The notes beneath the pieces are model-generated. The model was not told the DNA's origin, ran no database searches, and saw nothing but the letters and a program-made list of their open reading frames with translations. DNA of 25,150 bases from a virus: positions 1 through 25,150 of the IMG/VR virus record IMGVR_UViG_3300027754_000405, one strand, 5' to 3'. Positions within the stretch are counted from its first letter, which is position 1. Each line of letters starts with the position of its first letter. Made by a program: the position numbers and the translations under genes. Positions 14,015-20,563 of the stretch are shown piece after piece.

Positions 14015-15796
14015 ATGAGCAGCATCACCGTTTCCTCGCTGGTTTTAGGCTCCCTGACCGTGACGGTTGACGGGACGGATAGCAGCCTATCCCTGTCGGT
14101 CTTAGCCACGGCGCCGGCTAGCCTGTCCATCGAGCTTGGGACGCCCGGGGCCACGGGTCCGGCAGGTGCCGCGGCGACGATCGCGGCGGGCTCGACGACG
14201 ACCCTTTCCCCTGGCTCCCCGGCTACGGTCACGAACTCGGGCACGTCATCCGCGGCGACGTTCAATTTCGGTATCCCTCAAGGCACGACGGGGGCCACGG
14301 GTAGCACGGGCACGGCGGCGACCGCTACGGCTGGCACGACCACAACGGGGGCTCCCGGATCGTCGGCCTCGGTTGCTAACTCAGGCACGACCTCGGCGGC
14401 AGTCTTCGACTTTACCATCCCCCGCGGAGACGTTGGGGCTACGGGTGCAACGGGCGCAACCGGGGCGACGGGCGCAACGGGGGCCGGCGTTGTGGTAGGC
14501 GGCACGACCGGGCAGGTGCTCACTAAATTAAGCGCTACGAATTACGACACGACTTGGTCGACCCCCGCGGCTGACGCGGTCAGTTCTGTTGCGGGCCGGA
14601 CGGGTGCTATCGTTTTAGCCGTGGCTGACGTCTCGGGCGCCGCCCCGTTGGCAAGCCCGGGTCTGACCGGGACGCCGACGACCACGACGGCCTCGGCTGA
14701 TACAAACACGACGCAGATCGCGAGCACGGCCTTTGTCGTCGGTCAGGCTTCGGCCACGACTCCGGCGAACGATGCATCGGCAGCCGCCATCGGCACCTCA
14801 CTCAAATACGCCCGGGCTGACCACGTTCACCTGAACCCCCTGCCAACGGGCGGGACTGCGGCCCAGGTATTAAGCAAGATCGACGGCACGAATTACAATG
14901 TCCAATGGGCGACGGCTGGAGGTTCTAATGACGTCCAGGCATATAAGACCGCTGGCACCTTTACTTGGACAAAGCCAACAAACGCAAAGGCCGTGTTTGT
15001 CTTTCTTGTGGGTGGTGGTGGCGGCGGTGGTAGCGGTGCTGTTTCAAATACTAACTCGAATAGAGGCGGTGGCGGGGGCGCCGGCGGTGGCGGGATTACG
15101 CAAATCTGGATGAACGCTGCCGACCTTTCTTCTACCGTTACCGTTACCGTCGGGGCAGGTGGTCCGGGCGGCGCCTCGAAGCCTTCGGGAACCGTTTCGA
15201 GTGGCGCTAATGGAACCGTAGGTGGGGTAACATCCTTTGGCACTTACCTTGCGGCCGGCTATGGCGGCGCAGGTTTTGCCGGAAGCGCTACGGGCGGTGG
15301 TAGCGCTGGCACCGGCGGAACCAATTCACTATTTGGCTTGTATGGTCTGACCGGCCTCGGTGGGGTAGCAGGAACAACGACAACCGGGACCTCACAGTCT
15401 AACGCAAGCGCCTTTCAGGGTCTCTATGCAAATGGCGGCGGAGGTGGGGCCGGGGCCGCGGCGAGCAGCACGACTGCCGCAGATGGCGGATCAGGCGGTG
15501 GCAAGGCGGCAGCCGTAACACAGAGCAGCGGCACCGGGTCTCTTGTTGCTGGAGGCACCGGCGGGGTAGCGTCTAGCCTAACGGCGGCGACGGCTGGAAC
15601 GGCTGCCTATGCCTTTGGATACGGCGGCACGGGCGGCGGTGGAGGCTACTATAAAACGGCTACGAATGGTGGGGCTGGTGGAACAGGCGGTGCCCCTGGC
15701 GGCGGCGGCGGCGGTGGCGGTGGTTCTGACACTTCAAACGCAAGCGGCGCCGGTGGAACAGGCGGGGCTGGCTACGCTCTTATCATTACTGTCTAA
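14015..15796 (+). CDS. Tail fibre / receptor-binding protein, collagen-like and glycine-rich
   Basis: This 593-residue fibre should bind the host surface. Residues 1-40 are a beta N-terminus for attachment. Two tandem 48-residue units (52-99 and 100-147, 31 of 48 identical) carry the common fibre phrase 'PGS.A.V.NSGT..AA.F.F.IP.G', each ending in Gly-x-Thr collagen-like triplets; residues 141-157 are pure GAT repeats. NTTQIASTAFV (231-241) and KYARADHVHL (264-273) are further motifs of phage fibres. From GTFTWTKPTNAKAVFVFLVGGGGGG (about 314) to the end the protein is a glycine-rich domain with polyglycine loops, like the adhesin domain of T-even gp38-type tips and of 'Gly-rich' fibre ends. 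The last ten residues (GAGYALIITV) form a hydrophobic end. Polyglycine DNA may vary by slippage. Confidence 0.9.
   Translation: MSSITVSSLVLGSLTVTVDGTDSSLSLSVLATAPASLSIELGTPGATGPAGAAATIAAGSTTTLSPGSPATVTNSGTSSAATFNFGIPQGTTGATGSTGTAATATAGTTTTGAPGSSASVANSGTTSAAVFDFTIPRGDVGATGATGATGATGATGAGVVVGGTTGQVLTKLSATNYDTTWSTPAADAVSSVAGRTGAIVLAVADVSGAAPLASPGLTGTPTTTTASADTNTTQIASTAFVVGQASATTPANDASAAAIGTSLKYARADHVHLNPLPTGGTAAQVLSKIDGTNYNVQWATAGGSNDVQAYKTAGTFTWTKPTNAKAVFVFLVGGGGGGGSGAVSNTNSNRGGGGGAGGGGITQIWMNAADLSSTVTVTVGAGGPGGASKPSGTVSSGANGTVGGVTSFGTYLAAGYGGAGFAGSATGGGSAGTGGTNSLFGLYGLTGLGGVAGTTTTGTSQSNASAFQGLYANGGGGGAGAAASSTTAADGGSGGGKAAAVTQSSGTGSLVAGGTGGVASSLTAATAGTAAYAFGYGGTGGGGGYYKTATNGGAGGTGGAPGGGGGGGGGSDTSNASGAGGTGGAGYALIITV
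14168..14455 (+). repeat. Two tandem 144-bp units in the tail fibre gene
   Basis: Two adjacent units of 144 bases (14168-14311 and 14312-14455) encode 48-residue repeats that share 31 residues. They encode the 'PGS...NSGT...F.F.IP.G' unit and end in collagen-like triplets. Such repeats lengthen the shaft and are frequent sites of recombination. Confidence 0.75.
14435..14485 (+). repeat. Gly-Ala-Thr triplet run in the tail fibre gene
   Basis: Five in-frame Gly-Ala-Thr triplets plus a final Gly-Ala, encoded by near-identical nonamers (GGG/C-GCA/G-ACG/C), make a short collagen-like stalk. The DNA repeat is imperfect at third positions, so slippage should be limited. Confidence 0.8.
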
Positions 15797-15799
15797 CCT

Positions 15800-16021
15800 A
15801 TGGACTACATCGACGAACAAGGGAACGCTTGGGTCCGCATCGAAGCCGACCCGATCTGCTGGAAACGGGCCGATGGCTGGACTGTATACACGGCCCCAGA
15901 TACAACCTTTGCAACGGTCTGCCAGCTGACCTATAACCCGATCCCGATTGCCAAGTCTGACGCCGAGCGCATCGCTGAACTTGAGGCCCAACTCGCCGCC
16001 CTCCTGGCCCGCCTCTCCTAA
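15800..16021 (+). CDS. Small protein after the fibre, C-terminal coiled coil
   Basis: 73 residues. The N-terminal half (EQGNAWVRIEADPICWKRADGW) is aromatic-rich and beta-like; the C-terminal half (DAERIAELEAQLAALLARLS) is a short coiled coil. It follows the fibre gene by three bases (TAACCTATG). Its position is that of fibre chaperones or tip accessory proteins, and the coiled coil could trimerise, but no family is recognised. Coding is supported by the tight packing between neighbours and typical codon use. Confidence 0.55.
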   Translation: MDYIDEQGNAWVRIEADPICWKRADGWTVYTAPDTTFATVCQLTYNPIPIAKSDAERIAELEAQLAALLARLS

Positions 16022-16024
16022 CTT

Positions 16025-16165
16025 ATGTTCCTGATCGTCTCCCATACCGTTTGCCTGTTGGCCGGCTTTATCGCTGGCCTTCTGATGTATCGTAACAACG
16101 TCACCAAACTGCAAAGCAAGGAGTCCGAAGGAAAGAAACTTCTCGACGCGTTGAAAGGCAAGTGA
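16025..16165 (+). CDS. 46-residue single-helix membrane peptide
   Basis: A short gene of 47 codons three bases after the previous stop (TAACTTATG). The first half is one hydrophobic helix (LIVSHTVCLLAGFIAGLLMY), the second is lysine-rich and soluble (KESEGKKLLDALKGK). This layout, with the helix first and a basic tail inside, fits small phage inner-membrane peptides, including pinholin-, antiholin- or spanin-like partners. It opens the membrane-protein cluster 16025-17885. The ATG context matches that of other genes here. The function is not known. Confidence 0.55.
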   Translation: MFLIVSHTVCLLAGFIAGLLMYRNNVTKLQSKESEGKKLLDALKGK

Positions 16166-16184
16166 CCGTTAAACGGTCTAGACC
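16164..16184 (+). promoter_or_regulatory. Overlapping palindromes before lipoprotein gene
   Basis: GACCGTT (16164-16170) and AACGGTC (16172-16178) are perfect inverted arms around one A. GGTCTAGACC (16175-16184) is a second, perfect palindrome sharing four bases with the first, so GACC/GGTC occurs three times in 21 bases. It lies between a stop at 16165 and the ATG at 16193. It may be an operator or an RNA with two alternative hairpins; no function is shown. Confidence 0.45.
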
Positions 16185-16192
16185 AAAATACG

Positions 16193-16897
16193 ATGCGCCT
16201 GATTTTGGTATCCATCCTGTTCTCGGCTTGCGCTACATCGCCGGACACCGATGGCACCGGGACGGCCACGCCGCCAGCGGATAACTTCGCCAAGGTTGGC
16301 GCTCAGATTGATAAGGCCGACGCCCGGGTGGCTGCGGCCGTGACCGTGGCGCTCGAGAACGCCGACAAGCCCGCCGTCGTTAAGGCCGAGACTGGCGTGG
16401 CCCTCTCTTATCTCCCGCCCCCTACCCCTGACGCATTGGCCTATGCCCGCAACCGGGTAACCAGGGCCAACGCCGAGGAATACAAGTTAGCCGAGGACGC
16501 TGGGCGGAAGTTGCTCGCGGTGATTGATGCCAATTGGAACAAGGCCGAACAGGACGCCGCCAAGAACAAGGCCGCGCTCGACGCCGCGAACCGCCAGATC
16601 ACGGCGCTGAAGGCCGAGGTCGAGTCCGTCCGCACGGAAGGGGTTCGCAACGCCTTCGCCGTGGCCGCTGGGGTTTGCTTTCTCGCTGCCCTGGCTATGG
16701 CGCTCCTCGGGCAATACATCCGGGCTGGCGTGGCCTTCGCGGTCGGGGCCGGCGTTGGCGGTCTGCCCTTCCTATTCTCATCCCCTTACTTCCTGCCGTC
16801 TGTCGGCGGGCTCGTGCTCATGATCGTGCTGCTGGTGTGGCTACACTTCCGCAAACCCGCTTGCCCCGATGCCCCGCAAGAAATCAAAAAAGGTTAA
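16193..16897 (+). CDS. Predicted lipoprotein with coiled coil and membrane helices
   Basis: The 234-residue protein starts with a lipoprotein signal: basic Arg2, hydrophobic LILVSILFSAC, with Cys13 in a lipobox-like FSAC. A threonine/proline linker follows, then a long charged helix (about 90-150, with AEQDAAKNKAALDAANRQITALKAEVESVRTEG read in pieces as alanine-rich heptads). The C-terminal 85 residues hold three hydrophobic segments (about 152-170, 173-195, 203-219) ending in a basic and charged tail. A protein anchored through lipid and membrane with a coiled coil between is spanin-like in plan, although the helices at the C-terminus are unusual. It is followed by an overlapping gene (29 bases). 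No family is recognised. Confidence 0.7.
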   Translation: MRLILVSILFSACATSPDTDGTGTATPPADNFAKVGAQIDKADARVAAAVTVALENADKPAVVKAETGVALSYLPPPTPDALAYARNRVTRANAEEYKLAEDAGRKLLAVIDANWNKAEQDAAKNKAALDAANRQITALKAEVESVRTEGVRNAFAVAAGVCFLAALAMALLGQYIRAGVAFAVGAGVGGLPFLFSSPYFLPSVGGLVLMIVLLVWLHFRKPACPDAPQEIKKG

Positions 16898-17198
16898 GGT
16901 TATCTGGCGGGCTTTAGGAAAAGAGCAGGCTTGGGGTCAGGCCCATACTGATCCTGACAACCCCGTCATCGAGATTGACCCCAGGCTATCTCCACGCCGC
17001 GAGCTCGAGACTCTGGCACATGAGGCCCTGCACATCGCCCTGCCCCATCTAACTGCCCACCCGCTTAAGAGCAAAGAGTACCGCAAAGGTGAGGCTGAGA
17101 TAGACCGCATCGGCAAGGTCGTGAGCAAGGTGCTTTGGCAGGAAAATTACCGCCGCGTTTTGCAAGGTAAGCACACTACCCCGGTCCGCATCTCATGA
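16869..17198 (+). CDS. Small HExxH metallopeptidase-like protein
   Basis: A 109-residue protein with a zinc-binding HEALH (residues 51-55) in ETLAHEALHIALP and a following helix with GEAEIDRIG (75-83), whose Glu could be the third ligand as in gluzincins. The N-terminus is a basic tail (KKSKKVKV) and a beta-like IWRALGKEQ. The length is that of a minimal zincin such as SprT- or ImmA-like domains. It has no signal peptide, so it acts inside the cell unless released. It overlaps the preceding lipoprotein gene by 29 bases and the holin candidate by four, so it belongs to the same unit. Its substrate is unknown. A non-catalytic role cannot be excluded. Confidence 0.7.
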   Translation: MPRKKSKKVKVIWRALGKEQAWGQAHTDPDNPVIEIDPRLSPRRELETLAHEALHIALPHLTAHPLKSKEYRKGEAEIDRIGKVVSKVLWQENYRRVLQGKHTTPVRIS

Positions 17199-17581
17199 GC
17201 TCCGCACCATTAAGCCCCGAGGACATCAGCCCCGAGGTCAAGCAGGGCGCCCTGGCTGGCCTTCTCGGAATGATGGGCATGGCCGTGAAGATTATCCTGA
17301 CTGATGAGAAGTTGACCGTCGGCAAGGTGCTGACCCGGCTATTCGTGGCGATGGTCGTCGCCGTCCTCTCCGGCTTTGCCCTCGACGAGTATATTGAAAA
17401 TAAGAAAATGCTGTGGGCGCTCAACGGTTTATCCGGCTATATGGCCCTCGAGGTCACAGCCTGGGCCGAGAGCGTCGTGAAGGCCCGCCTTTCCGGCGAG
17501 CTAAACAAAGCCAAGAAGTCCGCCGGCCTCAAGCCCGCTAAATCTAAACCACGTGGAGCCAAGCCCAAAACCCGTCATTGA
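17195..17581 (+). CDS. Holin candidate
   Basis: The 128-residue protein has three predicted membrane helices: about 19-36 (ALAGLLGMMGMAVKIIL), 45-63 (VLTRLFVAMVVAVLSGFAL) and 72-88 (MLWALNGLSGYMALEVT), and a soluble, lysine-rich C-terminus (KSKPRGAKPKTRH). This is the class I holin plan: three helices, N-terminus outside, basic tail inside. A 'GLSGYMALEV' element is similar to the last helix of several phage holins. It overlaps the zincin gene by ATGA. Holins form membrane lesions that time lysis. The identification is by topology and location. Confidence 0.65.
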   Translation: MSSAPLSPEDISPEVKQGALAGLLGMMGMAVKIILTDEKLTVGKVLTRLFVAMVVAVLSGFALDEYIENKKMLWALNGLSGYMALEVTAWAESVVKARLSGELNKAKKSAGLKPAKSKPRGAKPKTRH

Positions 17582-17885
17582 TACCAACTTGCTTTGGGCC
17601 GTCGCGATCCTGACCATCGCCTCGGGCCTGACGGCTTTGGCGACCGCTTGGATCTGCGAACAAGTCCTCGCGGCCTTCCGGGATAGCCACGCCTTCGCCG
17701 CCCTCCTGACGAACGACGCGGTCATTCTCGACGATAAGAATACCGAGAGTCAGTTGCGAATGTCGACGGCGGCCCTAAAGGTGGTCCGGGACTTGGCGAC
17801 CTGCCTAGCCATCGGCTGCGCCGGGGTAGGGGTAGCCCTAGGGGTGCGGGTCTTCGGTCGGTCTGACGGTCAAGACGCCTCCTAG
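17553..17885 (+). CDS. Two-helix membrane protein of unknown function
   Basis: 110 residues with two hydrophobic segments: about 12-33 (LLWAVAILTIASGLTALATAWI) and 83-103 (ATCLAIGCAGVGVALGVRVFG), separated by a mixed charged loop (AFAALLTNDAVILDDKNTESQL). GTG at 17553 lies 29 bases inside the holin candidate, as with other overlaps in this unit. An antiholin or a second lysis protein is possible, since the two-helix form resembles several lysis accessory proteins, but no family is recognised. It ends the late gene cluster. Confidence 0.6.
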   Translation: MEPSPKPVIDTNLLWAVAILTIASGLTALATAWICEQVLAAFRDSHAFAALLTNDAVILDDKNTESQLRMSTAALKVVRDLATCLAIGCAGVGVALGVRVFGRSDGQDAS

Positions 17886-18086
17886 GGCAAGCCAGAGGGG
17901 TCAATCGACCTATCCCCGGGCATATGTCGGAGGGGTCAGAGGGTGGTCGGTTTCCATAACATTACCGCTCGGGCACTTATGGAAACAAACTTGGCCTTTT
18001 TGTGTCAAAAGACCCCGCTCGGTAATTCCGTCAAATGGCTTGACTGAATAAAACGGGAAGCCTAGGGTCGGGACGTTCCAACCCAT
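17886..18086 (+). promoter_or_regulatory. Repeat-rich intergenic region between late and early genes
   Basis: This is the longest gap in the window (201 bases). GAGGGGTCA occurs at 17895-17903 and 17930-17938, 35 bases apart; GACCCC, its partial complement, is at 18011-18016. A perfect 10-base inverted repeat pairs GTTTCCATAA (17950-17959) with TTATGGAAAC (17977-17986) across 17 bases. CCGCTCGG is directly repeated at 17965-17972 and 18015-18022, and the ATTACCG (17961-17967) and CGGTAAT (18020-18026) arms could form an alternative hairpin. CTTTT and AAAAG near 17997-18010 add a small hairpin. It probably combines an operator, a late-operon terminator and an early promoter; an origin of replication is another possibility. 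Confidence 0.55.
18040..18068 (+). promoter_or_regulatory. Sigma-70-like promoter candidate
   Basis: TTGACT (18040-18045) is five of six to the -35 consensus. After 17 bases, TAGGGT (18063-18068) would be a poor -10 (three of six). It lies 18 bases before the ATG at 18087, so a transcript would have a very short leader. The early gene block needs a promoter and this is the best match in the gap, but the -10 is weak. Confidence 0.35.
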
Positions 18087-18377
18087 ATGACCGACCCCTA
18101 CACCCCCACCGTCGCCCGTTCCCTGGAGTCCGCCGAGATGATCGCCCGGGCCCTGAAGCAAATCAAGAAGTCCAAGGCCACGTGGCGCAAATACCTCAAG
18201 GTCTACAAGGACGGTCGCGTGACCGACGTTCAACTCGACGCCGCCAAGGTTGTCCTTCGAGAGTCCGTTACCGCCAGCCTCGAGGTAATGTTCGGCGCTG
18301 CGATGCACCTCGGGCAAGGCGACGAATGTGACATTCTTGACCGTGCTGAGGCCGCCGCCGCCGACCTCATCGCCTAA
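18087..18377 (+). CDS. Small early protein of unknown function
   Basis: The 96-residue protein is mostly helix with a basic central part (ALKQIKKSKATWRKYLKVYKDGRV) and an acidic end (GDECDILDRAEAAAADLIA). It is the first gene after the regulatory gap, where early host-takeover or regulatory proteins are often encoded. It has typical phage codon use and no membrane segment. No family is recognised. Confidence 0.6.
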   Translation: MTDPYTPTVARSLESAEMIARALKQIKKSKATWRKYLKVYKDGRVTDVQLDAAKVVLRESVTASLEVMFGAAMHLGQGDECDILDRAEAAAADLIA

Positions 18378-18390
18378 CCCCTTCCCCCAA

Positions 18391-18492
18391 ATGAAACTCC
18401 TCCCCACCCTCGCGCTCGGCATCCTGCTGGCGGTCCTCATCTACTTCCTCGCCGACGGCCCCGGGCTGTTTGACATTCTTAATAATTACTAA
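18391..18492 (+). CDS. 33-residue single-helix membrane peptide
   Basis: A 34-codon gene with a hydrophobic helix (LLPTLALGILLAVLIYFLA) and a short polar end (DGPGLFDILNNY). It follows the previous stop by 13 bases of pyrimidine-rich, G-free sequence (CCCCTTCCCCCAA) typical of starts in this genome. It is one of three such peptides here. Function unknown; a small membrane protein with an early role is a guess. Confidence 0.45.
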   Translation: MKLLPTLALGILLAVLIYFLADGPGLFDILNNY

Positions 18493-18506
18493 GTCTCATT
18501 AAGCAA

Positions 18507-18776
18507 ATGACCACCCCACGCAAACCAACCAAAACCGAGGCGACCATTACCGTTGCCTCTCGCCCGATCACCCTCCGCCGCCCGGTGCGGGCTGACTTCG
18601 CCAAGCGCCTAGCCGAGAACCACGCCCGCCTGACGGCCCTAAATACTGCCGGCAAGTCTCAGAAGGACGCAGCCGAAGCGATGGGGATCAGCGTCCCCCT
18701 CCTCCGCACCTGGCTAGATGTGCTCAACTTGAAGTGGTCGAACATTCAGCCCCGGGCCCCTTACTCCCTACGCTAA
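18507..18776 (+). CDS. Small helix-turn-helix DNA-binding protein
   Basis: 89 residues. Residues about 52-75 (QKDAAEAMGISVPLLRTWLDVL) match a helix-turn-helix with the turn at MGIS, like phage repressors and transposase or resolvase heads. The N-terminal 30 residues are basic and Thr-rich. A regulator of the nearby regulatory region is plausible because it is the first HTH gene after it. The stop overlaps the next ATG (TAATG). The target is unknown. Confidence 0.65.
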   Translation: MTTPRKPTKTEATITVASRPITLRRPVRADFAKRLAENHARLTALNTAGKSQKDAAEAMGISVPLLRTWLDVLNLKWSNIQPRAPYSLR

Positions 18777-19045
18777 TGCCCGACGCTAACGCCCACGCCG
18801 CCGGCCTGTTCGTCGTTCGCGGCACGACCCTCCCTCGCTTCTGGTGGCTTAAGCCCTGGTCAACTGCCCGGGCGCTTGCGGTAACGGTCAACGCCCTACG
18901 CGATCACGCGGACCGGGCTGACCTTGCGCTGAAGAACGCCGAGGCTAGTCGGCTCCATTGGATGCACCGGGCCGAGCGCGCCCACGCTGTTGCGATGCAT
19001 AACGAGCGCGTTATCCGCGAAATGGAGAACCGCCACCGTGGCTAA
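18776..19045 (+). CDS. Small helical protein of unknown function
   Basis: 89 residues from ATG 18776. The first 25 residues are mixed; residues about 28-50 (WWLKPWSTARALAVTVNALRD) are aromatic and basic and might lie on a membrane; the remainder is a long basic helix (DRADLALKNAEASRLHWMH) that may form a coiled coil. An earlier in-frame start at 18734 is inside the previous gene. The end overlaps the next GTG start. Not recognised. Confidence 0.55.
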   Translation: MPDANAHAAGLFVVRGTTLPRFWWLKPWSTARALAVTVNALRDHADRADLALKNAEASRLHWMHRAERAHAVAMHNERVIREMENRHRG

Positions 19046-19319
19046 GTTCATCCCGGTCGAGCCGGAGAAATGGGGCGAGATGGTCAAGGCTTGGGCCGAG
19101 AACCCCCGCCTCAAGGCTTTGACTGCCGAAATGGATAAGACCATAAACGCATCCCAAGCGGAGTGCCGCCGCCTCAAGGCCGAGGTCGAGCGTCTGACCA
19201 AGGCGGGCGATGCGATGGCTGACAGTTGGCTTGATGGTATCAGAGCCATTAATTGGGAAGCGGAAGATGTAAAAGAGTTACGTGATTGGAACGCCGCCAA
19301 GGAGGGCAAGCAGCCGTGA
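19038..19319 (+). CDS. Small coiled-coil protein of unknown function
   Basis: 93 residues from GTG 19038 (ACCGTGG context), overlapping the previous gene by eight bases. The N-terminus (FIPVEPEKWGEMVKAWAENPR) is a short amphipathic part. Residues 28-60 (ALTAEMDKTINASQAECRRLKAEVERL) form a heptad-like coiled coil, and the end is charged (EDVKELRDWNAAKEGKQ). An upstream ATG at 18990 lies in the previous gene. Such coiled-coil early proteins often bind host factors; no family is recognised. Confidence 0.55.
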   Translation: MAKFIPVEPEKWGEMVKAWAENPRLKALTAEMDKTINASQAECRRLKAEVERLTKAGDAMADSWLDGIRAINWEAEDVKELRDWNAAKEGKQP

Positions 19320-19603
19320 GCGACGTCGGACGCTTTGCTCACTTGCCAGACTTTAACTCGCTGGCCTCGGAGGTTTACTTCATTAACGAACGGATCATCA
19401 CCGGCGACTACTCCCGGGCCTCCTTCGCGGTGCCTCACGTTGAGCGCCTGATAAGCGACTACTCGGAGATAATGCTAAAGGACGGGGCCGACGAGGTTAG
19501 CATCAAGCCCTACATCGGCGCCGGCGACTGCATCGGCCTGACCTTTTCCTATCGCATCGGCGAGGTAACGCTCGAGGGCTCCTTTATCCCCCGCCGCCCG
19601 TGA
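19316..19603 (+). CDS. Small conserved-looking protein of unknown function
   Basis: 95 residues from GTG 19316, whose GTGA overlaps the previous stop. The protein is alpha/beta: a helix (NSLASEVYFINERI), a helix (AVPHVERLISDYSEIMLKDG) and then strands (EVSIKPYIGAGD, GLTFSYRIGEVTLEGSF). This small fold could be an inhibitor or nucleic-acid binder, but nothing specific is visible. It ends four bases inside the muralytic gene, so the two are co-translated. Confidence 0.55.
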   Translation: MSDVGRFAHLPDFNSLASEVYFINERIITGDYSRASFAVPHVERLISDYSEIMLKDGADEVSIKPYIGAGDCIGLTFSYRIGEVTLEGSFIPRRP

Positions 19604-20046
19604 GCCCGGTTCCCCTGGTCGCCCTGCTCCTTCTCGGCTGCACGGTCTACGCCCAGACCGACGCCCGTATTCTTTACGCGATCGGGCAGGTCGAGGGCGG
19701 CGAGCGCTTGCAGGTCGGCGACAGCGGGGAAGCCCTTGGCCTGTATCAAATGCACCCCGCCGCGTGGGCCGACGGCAACGCCCAACTCGCTAAGGAGGGG
19801 AAGCCCGCCTATCCCCGGTCAACTTGGCGGTCCCCGCTTGCTCAAGACCTTGTCGCCTTTGCCTATCTACGTGCCCTCAGAGGCCGCTTGACCGCCCGGG
19901 GTATACCTTCCCCCTCGCCCGAGTGTCTAGCCCTCTGCTGGAACCTAGGGTTCGCCGGCGCCGAGGCCATCGGCTTCCGCCTTTCAGCTGCGCCACCTGC
20001 CCGGGCATCCTATGCTCGTCGCGTTGGTAACCTGGTCAGACAATAG
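19600..20046 (+). CDS. Secreted lysozyme-like muralytic enzyme (transglycosylase type)
   Basis: The 148-residue protein begins with a hydrophobic signal (VPLVALLLLGC) with a lipobox-like LLGC at Cys14; signal peptidase I cleavage after VYA is an alternative. The body looks like a small lysozyme/SLT domain: ILYAIGQVEGGE with candidate catalytic Glu32, then EALGLYQMHPAAW (44-56) matching the 'GxYQ...W' core, then WNLGFAG (114-120) and YARRV (138-142). It would cut peptidoglycan glycan strands, either as the endolysin exported by the host Sec route or as a lipoprotein acting in the periplasm. GTG 19600 overlaps the previous stop. It lies among early genes, about 2 kb from the holin candidate, which is unusual. 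Not located in the virion cluster, so an ejection lysozyme is less likely. Confidence 0.75.
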   Translation: MSPVPLVALLLLGCTVYAQTDARILYAIGQVEGGERLQVGDSGEALGLYQMHPAAWADGNAQLAKEGKPAYPRSTWRSPLAQDLVAFAYLRALRGRLTARGIPSPSPECLALCWNLGFAGAEAIGFRLSAAPPARASYARRVGNLVRQ

Positions 20047-20091
20047 TTTTATTTCTGGCAAGGGATTTGAGGCCAAGCAAAGTTCTTGGTC

Positions 20092-20553
20092 GTGGCCCTC
20101 CTCGTAGCAATCGACCCAGGCGTGAATGGCGGGCTCGCCCTAATGGATCAGGAAGGTCTCGTCACGGTGCAGAAGATGCCGGGGACTGAACACGAGGTTA
20201 TTTCCTTCCTCGTCGAAGTCTCCAACACCGCGAAGGAAATCGATTGCTACTTGGAGGAGCCGCCCCTGTTCGTCGGGAAGGCCATCCCCGGCAGCGCTGT
20301 CGGCAAGATGATGTGGAATTGCGGCATCCTCTACGGTTGCGCGGTCACGCTCGGTTGGAAGATGCACCGCGTCCGTCCGGCAATCTGGATGAAGACACAC
20401 CCGGTCGGCACGAAGGGCGAACGCTCGACGACCCAATGGAAGAACGTCCTGAAGTCCCGGGCCGCGGAACTGTTCCCCACCGTCGACGTCACCCTGTGGA
20501 ACGCCGACGCCCTGCTGATCCTCGACGCCGCCCGCCGCGGCGCCATTAACTAA
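20092..20553 (+). CDS. RuvC-like Holliday junction resolvase
   Basis: This 153-residue protein has the RNase H-like RuvC layout: strand with ALLVAIDPGVNGG (Asp8), a second strand ending CYLEEPP (Glu55/56), and a C-terminal NADALLILDAARRG (Asp139, Asp145). The middle GKMMWNCGILYGCAVTLGW helix and a KTHPVG basic loop match phage RuvC proteins, which resolve branched DNA made by replication and recombination before packaging. GTG at 20092 is in the CGTG context seen at other GTG starts; TTG at 20086 would add two residues. The 45 bases before it carry no other gene. It belongs with the Erf and exonuclease genes that follow. Confidence 0.85.
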   Translation: MALLVAIDPGVNGGLALMDQEGLVTVQKMPGTEHEVISFLVEVSNTAKEIDCYLEEPPLFVGKAIPGSAVGKMMWNCGILYGCAVTLGWKMHRVRPAIWMKTHPVGTKGERSTTQWKNVLKSRAAELFPTVDVTLWNADALLILDAARRGAIN

Positions 20554-20563
20554 ACCTTTCCCT

